From assembly GCA_030727085.1 (NCBI GenBank), contig JANRCF010000040.1, forward strand, positions 1 to 14,697: DNA of 14,697 bases, written 5' to 3'. The stretch is from Alphaproteobacteria bacterium. GTDB lineage: Bacteria > Pseudomonadota > Alphaproteobacteria > Paracaedibacterales > CAIOTO01. This document shows, in pieces, positions 1 to 7,579 of the stretch. The position numbers and the translations under genes are program-made. Within the stretch, counting starts at the first letter, position 1, and each line of letters starts with the position of its first letter. The notes under the pieces were generated by a model. It searched no databases. It was given only the letters and a program-made list of their open reading frames with translations, and was not told the origin of the DNA.

Positions 1-959
1 ATTTGGTTGAAGGTATTGACTTTGATGTTGCATCAAACCCAGAGTTTTTGCGTGAAGGGTCGGCTATTCAAGATTTCATGCGTCCTGATCGAGTTGTCAT
101 TGGTACAGATAGCCAAAAAGCGCGTGAGGTGATGCAACGCTTGTATCGCCCACTGTACCTTATTGAAACACCCATTTTGTTTACAAACAAGCCCACATCA
201 GAACTGATTAAATATGCAGCCAACGGTTTTCTAGCACTTAAGATTGCATTCATTAATCAAATGGCTGATTTATGTGAAAAAGCCGGTGCAGATGTGCAAG
301 AGCTTGCAAAAGGCATGGGGCTAGATAATCGTATTGGTCGGAAATTCCTTAACGTAAGCCCCGGTTACGGCGGATCATGCTTTCCAAAAGATACATTAGC
401 GTTATCGCGCACAGCGCATCAACTTGAATCACCTTGCACCATCATTGACGCAGTGATCGACGCAAACGCGCAACGCAAAATCAATATGGCTAATCGTATT
501 GTTACTAAGCTTGCTGAACGCAAATTATCAAAACCACGCGTTGCAATTTTAGGCATTACATTCAAACCAAATACCGATGATATGCGTGATGCTGCAAGCC
601 TCGTTATTATCCCCGAGCTTATAAAGCAAGGTGTCGATGTTGTTATTTATGATCCTTTGTATTACAAGGATTCAGAATATCTGCCCCATCTAGCCATCCA
701 GGGCGTGACTTGGGAAAGCGAAGTGACTTTTGCCGTGAGCGCTCGTGAAGCACTTAACGGTGCAGACGCACTCGTTATTTTAACGGAATGGAATGAATTC
801 CGAGGCATTGATTTAAATGAAATTAGAACAGGCCTTGCCACACCAAAAGGGTTTTTGCCGTTGCTAATTGACCTTCGTAATATTTACAAAATCACGGAAG
901 TATCGGGGTTAAATTATGTATCACTTGGCCGCCCAGAAATGAATGATTTAGTGGCATAA
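1..959 (+). CDS. ugd: UDP-glucose 6-dehydrogenase, 3' part (N-terminus outside window)
   Basis: This enzyme oxidises UDP-glucose to UDP-glucuronate with two NAD+ in the cytoplasm, supplying acidic sugars for envelope polysaccharide. About 318 residues are visible, against roughly 435-450 for the family. The missing part is the N-terminal Rossmann NAD-binding domain with its GxGYVG motif. The reading frame is open to the left edge, so the TTG at position 3 is not a real start. Visible landmarks are SNPEFLREGSAI followed by PDRVVIG near the front, the central-helix signature SELIKYAANGFLALKIAFIN, and the active-site segment GYGGSCFPKD with the catalytic Cys codon at 378-380. The C-terminal UDP-binding domain carries GITFKPNTDDMRDAAS and DALVILTEWNEF. 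The closely related UDP-N-acetylmannosamine dehydrogenases are a possible alternative, but the SCFPKD context and spacing fit UDP-glucose dehydrogenase better. It is convergent with sdhE. Confidence 0.95.
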   Translation, partial: LVEGIDFDVASNPEFLREGSAIQDFMRPDRVVIGTDSQKAREVMQRLYRPLYLIETPILFTNKPTSELIKYAANGFLALKIAFINQMADLCEKAGADVQELAKGMGLDNRIGRKFLNVSPGYGGSCFPKDTLALSRTAHQLESPCTIIDAVIDANAQRKINMANRIVTKLAERKLSKPRVAILGITFKPNTDDMRDAASLVIIPELIKQGVDVVIYDPLYYKDSEYLPHLAIQGVTWESEVTFAVSAREALNGADALVILTEWNEFRGIDLNEIRTGLATPKGFLPLLIDLRNIYKITEVSGLNYVSLGRPEMNDLVA

Positions 960-983
960 AGGAAAACAGACAAGAGCACTCTA

Positions 984-1107
984 CCTTCATGGCGAACATG
1001 AAGGGGTGTGGCCATTGATCCAAAACTTTCCTGGATCACCACGTCATCTAAGGTTCCTCGTGATGACAGGGGAACGAAATCCCCCTATTCATCAAAGAAC
1101 GGATCAA
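984..1107. repeat. Intergenic palindromic repeat element (nested inverted repeats)
   Basis: Several inverted repeats are packed between the convergent ends of ugd and sdhE. CCTTCAT (984-990) pairs with ATGAAGG (998-1004). TTGATCC (1015-1021) pairs with GGATCAA (1101-1107) over the whole unit, and its last six bases also pair with GGATCA (1033-1038). GTCATC (1043-1048) pairs with GATGAC (1062-1067). GGGGA (1069-1073) pairs with TCCCC (1080-1084). The core at 1031-1069, starting CTGGATCACCACG and ending CTCGTGATGACAG, resembles a style of short interspersed palindromic repeat I have seen in many bacterial genomes (GGATTGCCACG...CTCGCAATGAC type). Family membership is inferred from resemblance. 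The hairpins lack a T-tract, so a terminator role is not shown. Confidence 0.6.
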
Positions 1108-1121
1108 GTCCTAGGATGAGA

Positions 1122-1138
1122 AATTTAAAATTTAAATT
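1122..1138. repeat. Perfect A/T palindrome between convergent genes
   Basis: AATTTAAA (1122-1129) and TTTAAATT (1131-1138) form a perfect 8-base inverted repeat around a single central base. It lies just beyond the sdhE stop codon. With no G or C in the stem it would make a weak RNA hairpin, so it may mark the transcript end for sdhE, or be simple A/T sequence. Confidence 0.4.
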
Positions 1139-1144
1139 CAATCC

Positions 1145-1399
1145 TTATTTCCCAATCAATGCAACAAACACCTGATACTCTTCCGGCGCCTCACTCCCAT
1201 TAATCAACCAATCCGTTAAAACTGGTTCTGGCTCAGCCAGAAACTGTTCAAACAATGACCAATCTGTAACATAGGCATCCCTACCCTCTGCCACAAACTT
1301 GCGAAGAATTACGTCAAGCTCACACGTACCACGGTACTGACATTGGTATCGCAGTTTGCGCTTGAGCAACTCTTCGCTTGTATAAGATGCGGCTATCAC
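1145..1399 (-). CDS. sdhE: FAD assembly factor SdhE (succinate dehydrogenase flavinylation)
   Basis: This small cytoplasmic protein of 84 residues is the usual size for the SdhE/YgfY/SDHAF2 family, which promotes covalent attachment of FAD to the SdhA subunit of succinate dehydrogenase. The diagnostic segment is RGTCELD at residues 23-29, the RGxxExD motif of the family. It is preceded by a basic stretch (KRKLRYQCQYR) and followed by VILRKF. The C-terminal half has the expected acidic and aromatic character (VTDWSLFEQFL, EPEPVLTDWL). The start is a GTG whose last two bases and the following A make the TGA stop of the upstream MFS gene (GTGA overlap), so translation is probably coupled. In many alphaproteobacteria this gene sits by recG or mfd, so pairing with a drug exporter is less usual. 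No sdh genes are in the window. Confidence 0.85.
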   Translation of the reverse strand: MIAASYTSEELLKRKLRYQCQYRGTCELDVILRKFVAEGRDAYVTDWSLFEQFLAEPEPVLTDWLINGSEAPEEYQVFVALIGK

Positions 1400-2613
1400 G
1401 AAGCTTTTGCTTCTTTAGTCGTTAATTCAGACACAGCTTCTTCATCCAGGAAACCAGATTGAAATAACTTATACACACACCAACATGTTGGCACAAAAAT
1501 GATCAAGCAAACCCATGCGTACGAAATAAGTTCATCATTATAAACGCTGCCCATTAATCCCACAAAAGCACAAACGAGAAGCGCCCGCATAGACATAATA
1601 GCAGATGATGCAACGCCTTTCATATCTGGAAAAATTTCAAGTGAAAGTGTAAAAATAATCGCATATACAATCGCATCACCAATAGCAACCAGCATCATGC
1701 TGATTGTAACAAGTGGTGCAATATGAGTGCCCACTAAACCTAACAATAGAACACCAAGCGTGCCTACTGCAAATAACGCCATACCTATAGCAATGCTTTT
1801 CTGCTTACCTAAGCGTTGCATCAAACCACCTGCGAAAAGGCTCATGACGGCGAAGCTACCAATGATTAACCCTTGATGCAGCGCATAACCATTTAATGAT
1901 AACCCATATGTTTTTGTATACAAAAAAGCTGCACATGCAATAAATGCCATATACGCCGCGCACAAAAGACTTGGTACACTTGATGCCTGTACAAATGTTT
2001 TACTACAAAACAAAGTTTTATAGTCGTTTGCCAATTTCTTAATTGAAAAAACTGAACGTTCTTGGCGTGTTTCAGGCAAGAAAAACACCAAAAGAAGCCA
2101 CGATAAAAGTGATAATGAGGCAACAACAGCATAGTTTCCACGCCATCCAATAGCCTGATTAATAAAACTACCAGCAATTGGTGCTACAGACATAAAAATT
2201 GTCAAGGCGGAGTTCATAATTCCAATTCTTTTAATAACCTCTGCACCTTGGTACGTATCAGCAATCATAGCGACAGCAATTACTGCAGATGTGCTTGCAC
2301 CAATTCCCTGGATAAAACGTGCCACTAAAAGTATTTCAATCGATGGCGACCAAACGCATCCTATCGCGCCAACAAGCATAAACGCATTACCAATAATCAT
2401 TATAGGTCTACGCCCATAACTATCAGACAATGCACCATATATAAGACTTGCTAAACAAAACCCAAGAAAATTAATTGCGATCGTGTATTGGATCATGCCT
2501 TCCGACACATTGAAATGCCTGGACATATCTGGAAAACTTGGCGCTGACATATCCGTTTCGATACATAACACAACCAATGAAAGTATAAGTATAGGGAATA
2601 ATAACCTTTGCAT
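1396..2613 (-). CDS. Bcr/CflA-type MFS multidrug exporter
   Basis: This is an inner-membrane proton-driven exporter of the major facilitator superfamily, DHA1 branch, with about 12 hydrophobic segments in 405 residues. The start is set at the ATG at 2613-2611 because AGGAG stands 7 bases before it and the protein then begins MQRLLFPILIL, as Bcr-like proteins do. An in-frame ATG 42 bases further upstream (2655) lacks such a site. Family marks are an acidic residue after the first helix (ETDMSAPSFPDM), motif A (GALSDSYGRRP, about residues 60-70) between helices 2 and 3, ARFIQGIGAS in helix 4, and a motif C-like stretch (SVAPIAGSFINQAIGWRGNY) in helix 5. The substrate cannot be read from sequence; bicyclomycin or chloramphenicol export is only a family analogy. 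It follows hflX by 56 bases and overlaps sdhE by 4. Confidence 0.9.
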   Translation of the reverse strand: MQRLLFPILILSLVVLCIETDMSAPSFPDMSRHFNVSEGMIQYTIAINFLGFCLASLIYGALSDSYGRRPIMIIGNAFMLVGAIGCVWSPSIEILLVARFIQGIGASTSAVIAVAMIADTYQGAEVIKRIGIMNSALTIFMSVAPIAGSFINQAIGWRGNYAVVASLSLLSWLLLVFFLPETRQERSVFSIKKLANDYKTLFCSKTFVQASSVPSLLCAAYMAFIACAAFLYTKTYGLSLNGYALHQGLIIGSFAVMSLFAGGLMQRLGKQKSIAIGMALFAVGTLGVLLLGLVGTHIAPLVTISMMLVAIGDAIVYAIIFTLSLEIFPDMKGVASSAIMSMRALLVCAFVGLMGSVYNDELISYAWVCLIIFVPTCWCVYKLFQSGFLDEEAVSELTTKEAKAS

Positions 2614-2669
2614 AATAATGCTCCTAATTATGGATGAAATAAATCCATCCATCAAACAACTACAACTAT

Positions 2670-4010
2670 TTAGGGAATTTTGGCGATAGAACCCACTGCT
2701 ACAGCTTGACTAATATAATCATACTGCGCTGGATTGAGACTGATCTTCATCGTTGTACCACAATCGGTATCCTCACGAGAAACAACAACACCACGCCGAT
2801 AACACCATGCCAAAAGGGCACCGTTTTCGATCGGCAAATTTAGCTGATATAGGGCAACATCTTCGTGCAAAGCCTCCTGTATGCTAAGTAAAAGAGAATC
2901 GATACCTTCTCCGTTATGCGCAGAAACTGCAACCAACTGGTTAGAACGATCCGAACGATTAACGATAGCATTCTTCATATCCTCTGGCAATAAATCAATT
3001 TTATTAAAGACATCAATTAGCGCAGGTTTTACAAACTCAACATCATAGTCAACTTCAAGTTGGTCCAGCACATGAAATACATCTTTTTTTTGCGCTTCAT
3101 GATCATCATGCGCCACATCTGATACATGTAAAATAACGGATGCTTCACATACTTCTTCGAGTGTAGCGCGAAATGCCGCCACCAGTTGTGTTGGCAGATT
3201 TGAAATAAAACCAACGGTATCAGACAGTAACACTGTACGCCCATTGGGTAATTTAATTGGCCGAATCGTGGGGTCAAGTGTTGCAAATAATAAATCTTTT
3301 GCAAAGACATCCGAATTCGTCAATCGATTAAACAACGTTGATTTTCCAGCATTTGTATAGCCAACAAGCGCTACCATCGGCACATCGGACCGTATACGCT
3401 GTTTTCGGTGCAAGCTTCGTGTGCGCTTTACCTGATCAAGGTCTTTCTCAAGCTTCATGATTTTGCCATCGATCATACGACGATCAAGTTCAATTTGGCT
3501 TTCCCCAGGCCCACCTGTAAAACCAAAACCACCACGTTGACGTTCAAGGTGAGTCCACGCGCGCACAAGGCGACTACGCAAATGCTTTAGTAACGCTAAA
3601 TCCACCTGCAAGCGCCCTTCGGCTGTGCGTGCACGTCTTCCAAAAATCTCAAGAATCAACCCCGTTCGATCGATCACTTTGCATTTCAAGCCAGTCTCAA
3701 GATTACGCTGCTGAATAGGAGTAAGAGTTGTATCAAATACAGCTAACTTAACATCCTCTGCAGTCACGATCTGGCACAAATTCTCCACATTACCTGAGCC
3801 AATTAACGTTGCTGGATTCTTTTTTTGAATGGGAATTGCTTGGTGGTAACACACATCCAAATCAATGGCTTGGGCTAGACCTAAAGCTTCTTCAATGCTT
3901 GCCTCAATCGTTCGCGTCAATGGTTCTTTTTGACGTTTGTCATACACATGCACCAAAATCGCCTTGGTATGCATTGAGGTGGGGATATCAAAAGGGGAAT
4001 CGTAGGACAT
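2670..4010 (-). CDS. hflX: Ribosome-associated GTPase HflX
   Basis: HflX binds the 50S subunit and splits stalled or stressed 70S ribosomes using GTP. All family parts are visible in 446 residues. They are the N-terminal HflX domain with TLIGSGNVENL (about 68-78), the linker RQRGGFGFTGGPGESQIELD (157-176), a charged coiled-coil stretch (about 180-207), and the GTPase domain. The GTPase motifs are G1 GYTNAGKST (217-225), a G2 region around FATLDPTIR, G3 DTVGF (264-268), G4 NKID (336-339) and G5 SAHNGEG (363-369). No catalytic motif is missing. The annotated ATG has no clear ribosome-binding site. Met13 is an alternative start, and the family's N-terminus varies too much to decide. The usual alphaproteobacterial neighbour hfq is not here. 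It belongs to the minus-strand block, before the MFS gene. Confidence 0.97.
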   Translation of the reverse strand: MSYDSPFDIPTSMHTKAILVHVYDKRQKEPLTRTIEASIEEALGLAQAIDLDVCYHQAIPIQKKNPATLIGSGNVENLCQIVTAEDVKLAVFDTTLTPIQQRNLETGLKCKVIDRTGLILEIFGRRARTAEGRLQVDLALLKHLRSRLVRAWTHLERQRGGFGFTGGPGESQIELDRRMIDGKIMKLEKDLDQVKRTRSLHRKQRIRSDVPMVALVGYTNAGKSTLFNRLTNSDVFAKDLLFATLDPTIRPIKLPNGRTVLLSDTVGFISNLPTQLVAAFRATLEEVCEASVILHVSDVAHDDHEAQKKDVFHVLDQLEVDYDVEFVKPALIDVFNKIDLLPEDMKNAIVNRSDRSNQLVAVSAHNGEGIDSLLLSIQEALHEDVALYQLNLPIENGALLAWCYRRGVVVSREDTDCGTTMKISLNPAQYDYISQAVAVGSIAKIP

Positions 4011-4139
4011 TTGGTTGCCGCATTACAAATAAGTTAATGAAGTTTAGAGGATTTAGTAATCACGCACACATGTTAAATGAAGCTGCCAAGCTTTTTTAGC
4101 GCTGACTGTAGATTGAATATGACTATTTCTTTTCAACAA

Positions 4140-4280
4140 TTACACCACACCAACCAAGCAGCAGCATTTTTCTAAAAATAAAAAACAAAAAGAAAATACC
4201 AGCCATAATTCAAATGAATTAAGGGCCGATATTTCATTTTTTTGATTCGACTCAATTAATTTGTAAAACCATTCTTTCAT
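4140..4280 (-). CDS. Candidate small membrane peptide (46 aa), unknown
   Basis: A short reading frame lies in the 304-base gap between wecE and hflX, co-directional with both. It starts at an ATG preceded by AAAAAGG with a 5-base spacing, a plausible ribosome-binding site, and ends at TAA (4142-4140). The product would have a polar N-terminal half (MKEWFYKLIESNQKNEIS) and a hydrophobic half (about residues 22-46) containing SFCFLFLEKCCCLVGVV. This would suit a single membrane-spanning peptide with three adjacent cysteines. I recognise no family. The start lies 34 bases after the wecE stop, so it could be part of the same transcript. It could equally be a chance frame in A/T-rich spacer. Confidence 0.27.
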   Translation of the reverse strand: MKEWFYKLIESNQKNEISALNSFELWLVFSFCFLFLEKCCCLVGVV

Positions 4281-4314
4281 AAAAGCCTTTTTCAAAATGT
4301 TTCAACGTAAATAC

Positions 4315-5529
4315 TCAATAATAGGACTCAATCGTATCACATACGCGATCCACATCCTCTAACTGCAATGCATGATACAATGGCAAACGCAACAAACGTT
4401 CAGTCTCAACAACTGTATTTCGATCATCACCAGAAAATGCACCTGTCTTCGCGCCATAAGGATTCAAATGCAATGGTGTATAATGAAAACTCGATTCAAT
4501 TCCCTGCGTTCGCAAATAATCACGCAAGGCTACACGTGCAGCATTGTCACACAATTTCACATAATAAAGATGGGCATTTTGCTGATTATAGGCTGGGATG
4601 CTTGGGCACTTAAATACATCCACACCTACACGCACCTCTAGTGCTTTCAAGCGATCCTGATAGCGCTGCCAGAGATTCAAGCGATGTTCATGCAACGCCG
4701 CGTATCCCACCAACTGCGGCAAAAGATACGTCGCATTAATCTCGCTCATCAAATAATGACCACCAAGACCTACCCAGGTATACTTATCAACTTGCCCTTG
4801 CAGGAATTGCTCACGATTAGTTCCTTTCTCACGGGCAATTTTAGCATCTGGCAAAAACGCTTCGTTATTCACCAAAAGAGCCCCACCCTCGCCGGCTGTA
4901 CAATTTTTTGTATCATGAAAACTTAGGCATGCCATATCGCCATAATTTGGCAATGGCTTACCATGACAAAATGCACCGATACCTTGCGCTGCATCACTGA
5001 TTAGCACTAAGTTTTTAGCATGACAAAAGGCTTCTACACGCGCCATATCACAGCTAATACCACCATAATGCACAACAATAACGGCAATCACTTCAGGCGT
5101 TACCGCAGCCTCAATTGCAGCTTCATCATTATTCATCGTGTCCGGATTAATATCGACATAACGTAGCTTAAACCCATATTTCGCAAAGCTATTTGTCGTA
5201 CTTACAAAGGTAAAGCTAGGGCAAATAACAACTGGTGGATTTGCAACATCAAAAGCATCCCCCAGGTGTGACTTTAGTGTCAAAGCTGCCATTTCAAGTG
5301 CTGATGTACACGATGATGTGAGCAACGGATTATTGTAACCAAAAACGGAACTTAATGCCGCCTGACATGCTTTTGTTTGCACGCCATTACCGCTAAATGC
5401 TCGCGGGTTACTGGACAAGAATGCATGAACAGCAGCTATCGATTCAGGCAATGTCACCGGCATAGTGAATGGAATTGGAAGCTGAGCATGCGCTAAAGCA
5501 AGCGATGTTTTTGTCATATCGTCCACCAT
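4315..5529 (-). CDS. wecE: dTDP-4-amino-4,6-dideoxygalactose transaminase (WecE/RffA)
   Basis: This is a PLP-dependent sugar aminotransferase of the DegT/DnrJ/EryC1/StrS family, fold type I, 404 residues. It closely resembles E. coli WecE (RffA), which converts dTDP-4-keto-6-deoxyglucose to dTDP-Fuc4N using glutamate. Matching blocks are TSSCTSALEMAAL (71-83), CPSFTFVSTTNSFAKYG (103-119), DINPDTMNNDE, VHYGGISC and SDAAQG (the Asp at 179 that contacts the pyridine nitrogen). Further blocks are SFHDTKN with the Schiff-base Lys at 208, GEGGALLVNN, REKGTNR, GQVDKYTW, and ESSFHYTPLH near the C-terminus. The ATG shares one base with the tlpA stop (TAATG), suggesting coupled translation. Met5 is an alternative start with a weak GGTGG upstream. 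The partners of a Fuc4N pathway (rmlA/rmlB-type genes, an acetyltransferase, a glycosyltransferase) are not in the window, so the final sugar and its use are inferred only from the family. Confidence 0.9.
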   Translation of the reverse strand: MVDDMTKTSLALAHAQLPIPFTMPVTLPESIAAVHAFLSSNPRAFSGNGVQTKACQAALSSVFGYNNPLLTSSCTSALEMAALTLKSHLGDAFDVANPPVVICPSFTFVSTTNSFAKYGFKLRYVDINPDTMNNDEAAIEAAVTPEVIAVIVVHYGGISCDMARVEAFCHAKNLVLISDAAQGIGAFCHGKPLPNYGDMACLSFHDTKNCTAGEGGALLVNNEAFLPDAKIAREKGTNREQFLQGQVDKYTWVGLGGHYLMSEINATYLLPQLVGYAALHEHRLNLWQRYQDRLKALEVRVGVDVFKCPSIPAYNQQNAHLYYVKLCDNAARVALRDYLRTQGIESSFHYTPLHLNPYGAKTGAFSGDDRNTVVETERLLRLPLYHALQLEDVDRVCDTIESYY

Positions 5530-6107
5530 TACTCAGCAAACGTCTTTAACAATAACTCCACCGTCTTGGGATCTTGCCAATCAACGATGCCAACAACGCG
5601 TCCAACCAAAACACCTTCTTTGTTGATAAATAATGTTGATGGAAAACCTTTTATCTCAAAATATCGTGAAACAGCACCTGCCTTATCCGTCATAACAGGA
5701 ATATTCTTAAAACCATGCTGTGCGAAAAAGGCTTTACTCTTTTCCTTAGTTGTTCCGTCTGGTGTCAAAGCGACATGTGCAATTTCTTTATGAGCCGCTA
5801 TAAATTTATCATAGTATGGCAATTCCTTTTGACACGGTTGGCACCATGTTGCCCAAAAATGAAGCACCACAGGTTTGCCTTTTAAGTCAGCAAGTTTAAA
5901 TTCCTTTGATTCTTTCTCATGCTTTTCAATAGCAATATCAGGCATACTTTTTGAATTTGCTTCGCGTGAGAAATTGATATCAATTAAGCTAAGTGGAATC
6001 TCTTCCTGGACAACATCATCTTTTTTGTTCAACAAAGCCTGTCCGCTTTTATATGCCGAAATAAGAATGAATGCGGCACACAAGCCATAAATAAAATTTT
6101 TGTTCAT
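5529..6107 (-). CDS. TlpA/ResA-like membrane-anchored thioredoxin
   Basis: This is a 192-residue protein with a hydrophobic N-terminal segment (about residues 5-20, IYGLCAAFILISAY) that should act as an uncleaved signal anchor. It places a thioredoxin domain in the periplasm. The domain shows KLADLKGKPVVLHFWATWC, the redox pair Cys89-Gln-Pro-Cys92, and the cis-proline loop GFPST (Pro156), followed by LFINKEGV. This is the AhpC/TSA-Redoxin type of TlpA, ResA and CcmG. Such proteins reduce periplasmic disulfides, often for cytochrome c or cytochrome oxidase assembly, but no such genes are adjacent, so the client is unknown. The residues between the anchor and the domain (about 28-65) are charged and linker-like. 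It follows cysS by 25 bases and overlaps wecE by one, so the three probably share a transcript. Confidence 0.87.
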   Translation of the reverse strand: MNKNFIYGLCAAFILISAYKSGQALLNKKDDVVQEEIPLSLIDINFSREANSKSMPDIAIEKHEKESKEFKLADLKGKPVVLHFWATWCQPCQKELPYYDKFIAAHKEIAHVALTPDGTTKEKSKAFFAQHGFKNIPVMTDKAGAVSRYFEIKGFPSTLFINKEGVLVGRVVGIVDWQDPKTVELLLKTFAE

Positions 6108-6132
6108 TTAAAGTAAATTCCTTATCCTAAAA

Positions 6133-7488
6133 CTATGCAAGACGCCAAGTCGTGCCAGCCCCTGTATCTAACAATATAACGCCTTTTGCTAATAAGTCTG
6201 CACGAATTTGATCGGCCGCAGCAAAGTTCTTTGCTTTTTTAGCATCATTACGTTGCTGAATTAACATTTCGATATCCAATTCATCAGCACCAGCTTTACC
6301 TTGGAACCATTCTTTCGGGCTTCGCTGCAAAATACCTAAAAGTGCTGCACCATTTTTAAATTGTGAGGCCAACGCAACTGACGGCGATTTATACAATTGA
6401 TTCGCAAGTTCATGCAAAATAGCAAGTGCTTGCGGTGTATTCAAATCATCGGCAAGCGCATCAATTACCCCGGCCGGCTCAGCTTCCGCGTCCAAAGGCT
6501 CAATCACTAAATCAAGCGCACCATAAAAACGATCCAGCATTTGTTTCGCCGAAACAAGCTGTTGATCCGTCCAATCAAGTGGTTGATGGTAATGCGTCAG
6601 CAATAAAGCTAAGCGAATCACTTCGCCATCATGGTCACCAAGCAAATCTTGAACCGTTACAAAGTTACCCAAAGACTTAGACATCTTCTCACCATTTACC
6701 GTGAGATGCCCATTATGCAACCATGTACGGGCCATTCGCTCTGTTCCATGCGCACAACAACTTTGCGCCACCTCATTTTCATGATGTGGAAATACCAAGT
6801 CAACACCACCACCATGTATGTCAAAGGTCTCACCAAGATATTTAGCACTCATCGCAGAGCATTCAATATGCCACCCTGGACGCCCTCGTCCCCACGGACT
6901 ATCCCAACCAGGCGTTTCGTCATCCGACGGCTTCCATAAGACAAAATCAGACGCATTTCGTTTATAGGGTGCTATTTCAATGCGCGCCCCTGCAATTAAA
7001 TCATCTTGATTTTTACGTGAAAGTTTTCCATAATTTCCGTAGGACGTCACATCAAATAATACATGGCCATCCGCCGCGTAAGCATGCCCTTTTTGAATGA
7101 GCGCTTCGCTCATCGTGATCATTTCAGCAATATGTTCGGTCGCGCGCGGTTCAATGTCAGGTGGCAAAGCACCTAAAGCACCCACATCTTCATGATAACA
7201 CCCAAGCGTCGTCTCTGTCAGTTCACGAATCGGAATACCAAGTTCTTTTGAACGAATATTAATTTTATCATCTACGTCCGTCACATTTCGAACATAGGTT
7301 ACCTTTGGAAATGATTTTTTCAACAATCGATAAAGTACGTCAAATACAATTGCAGAACGTGCATTACCAATGTGTGGACGGTCGTATACGGTGGGTCCAC
7401 ATAAGTATAGACCAACATGATCCGGGCTTATTGGCTTAAAAATTTCTTTTTTGTGCGTAATTGTATTCGTAAGCTTGATCGTAGTCAT
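6133..7488 (-). CDS. cysS: Cysteinyl-tRNA synthetase
   Basis: This class I aminoacyl-tRNA synthetase charges tRNA-Cys in the cytoplasm. At 451 residues it is near the family's usual 460. The ATP-binding HIGN box is at 39-42 within GPTVYDRPHIGNARSA, and the KMSKS loop is at 268-272 within GEKMSKSLGNF. The zinc site that selects cysteine can be read as Cys30, Cys210 (GWHIECSAMS), His235 and Glu239 (FPHHENEVAQS). RNVTDVDDKI (67-76) is also typical. The C-terminal helical and anticodon-binding part includes DDLNTPQALA and ends with RNDAKKAKNFAAADQIRADL. The start ATG has no clear ribosome-binding site. It is the first gene of the minus-strand block and is divergent from rpoZ. Confidence 0.98.
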   Translation of the reverse strand: MTTIKLTNTITHKKEIFKPISPDHVGLYLCGPTVYDRPHIGNARSAIVFDVLYRLLKKSFPKVTYVRNVTDVDDKINIRSKELGIPIRELTETTLGCYHEDVGALGALPPDIEPRATEHIAEMITMSEALIQKGHAYAADGHVLFDVTSYGNYGKLSRKNQDDLIAGARIEIAPYKRNASDFVLWKPSDDETPGWDSPWGRGRPGWHIECSAMSAKYLGETFDIHGGGVDLVFPHHENEVAQSCCAHGTERMARTWLHNGHLTVNGEKMSKSLGNFVTVQDLLGDHDGEVIRLALLLTHYHQPLDWTDQQLVSAKQMLDRFYGALDLVIEPLDAEAEPAGVIDALADDLNTPQALAILHELANQLYKSPSVALASQFKNGAALLGILQRSPKEWFQGKAGADELDIEMLIQQRNDAKKAKNFAAADQIRADLLAKGVILLDTGAGTTWRLA

Positions 7489-7579
7489 AAAAAACTTTGA
7501 TTTTCAGTAGATGTTTCACTTTAGAACGTGTTAGTATTATTAATCAATAATTAACATGTAAAAAGGCTAGATAAGATAA
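7489..7579. promoter_or_regulatory. Divergent promoter region, cysS(-)/rpoZ(+)
   Basis: This A/T-rich 91-base spacer separates two divergent housekeeping genes, so promoters for both should lie here. For cysS, a possible minus-strand pair is TTTACA (complement of 7557-7562) and TAATAC (complement of 7534-7539), 17 bases apart. For rpoZ, TATTAT at 7535-7540 resembles a -10 box, but no good -35 is seen. The two assignments overlap. The placement of promoters here follows from gene layout; the individual boxes are weak. Confidence 0.35.

Noticed and set aside
2614..2655. Upstream ATG for the MFS exporter
   Set aside because: There is no ribosome-binding site, while the ATG at 2613 has AGGAG at the right distance and gives a normal N-terminus.
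4080..4097. AAGCT-GCCA-AGCTT hairpin followed by six T on the plus strand, terminator-like
   Set aside because: Only a 5-base stem, and no plus-strand gene ends here; in the direction of the flanking genes the T-run is on the wrong side.
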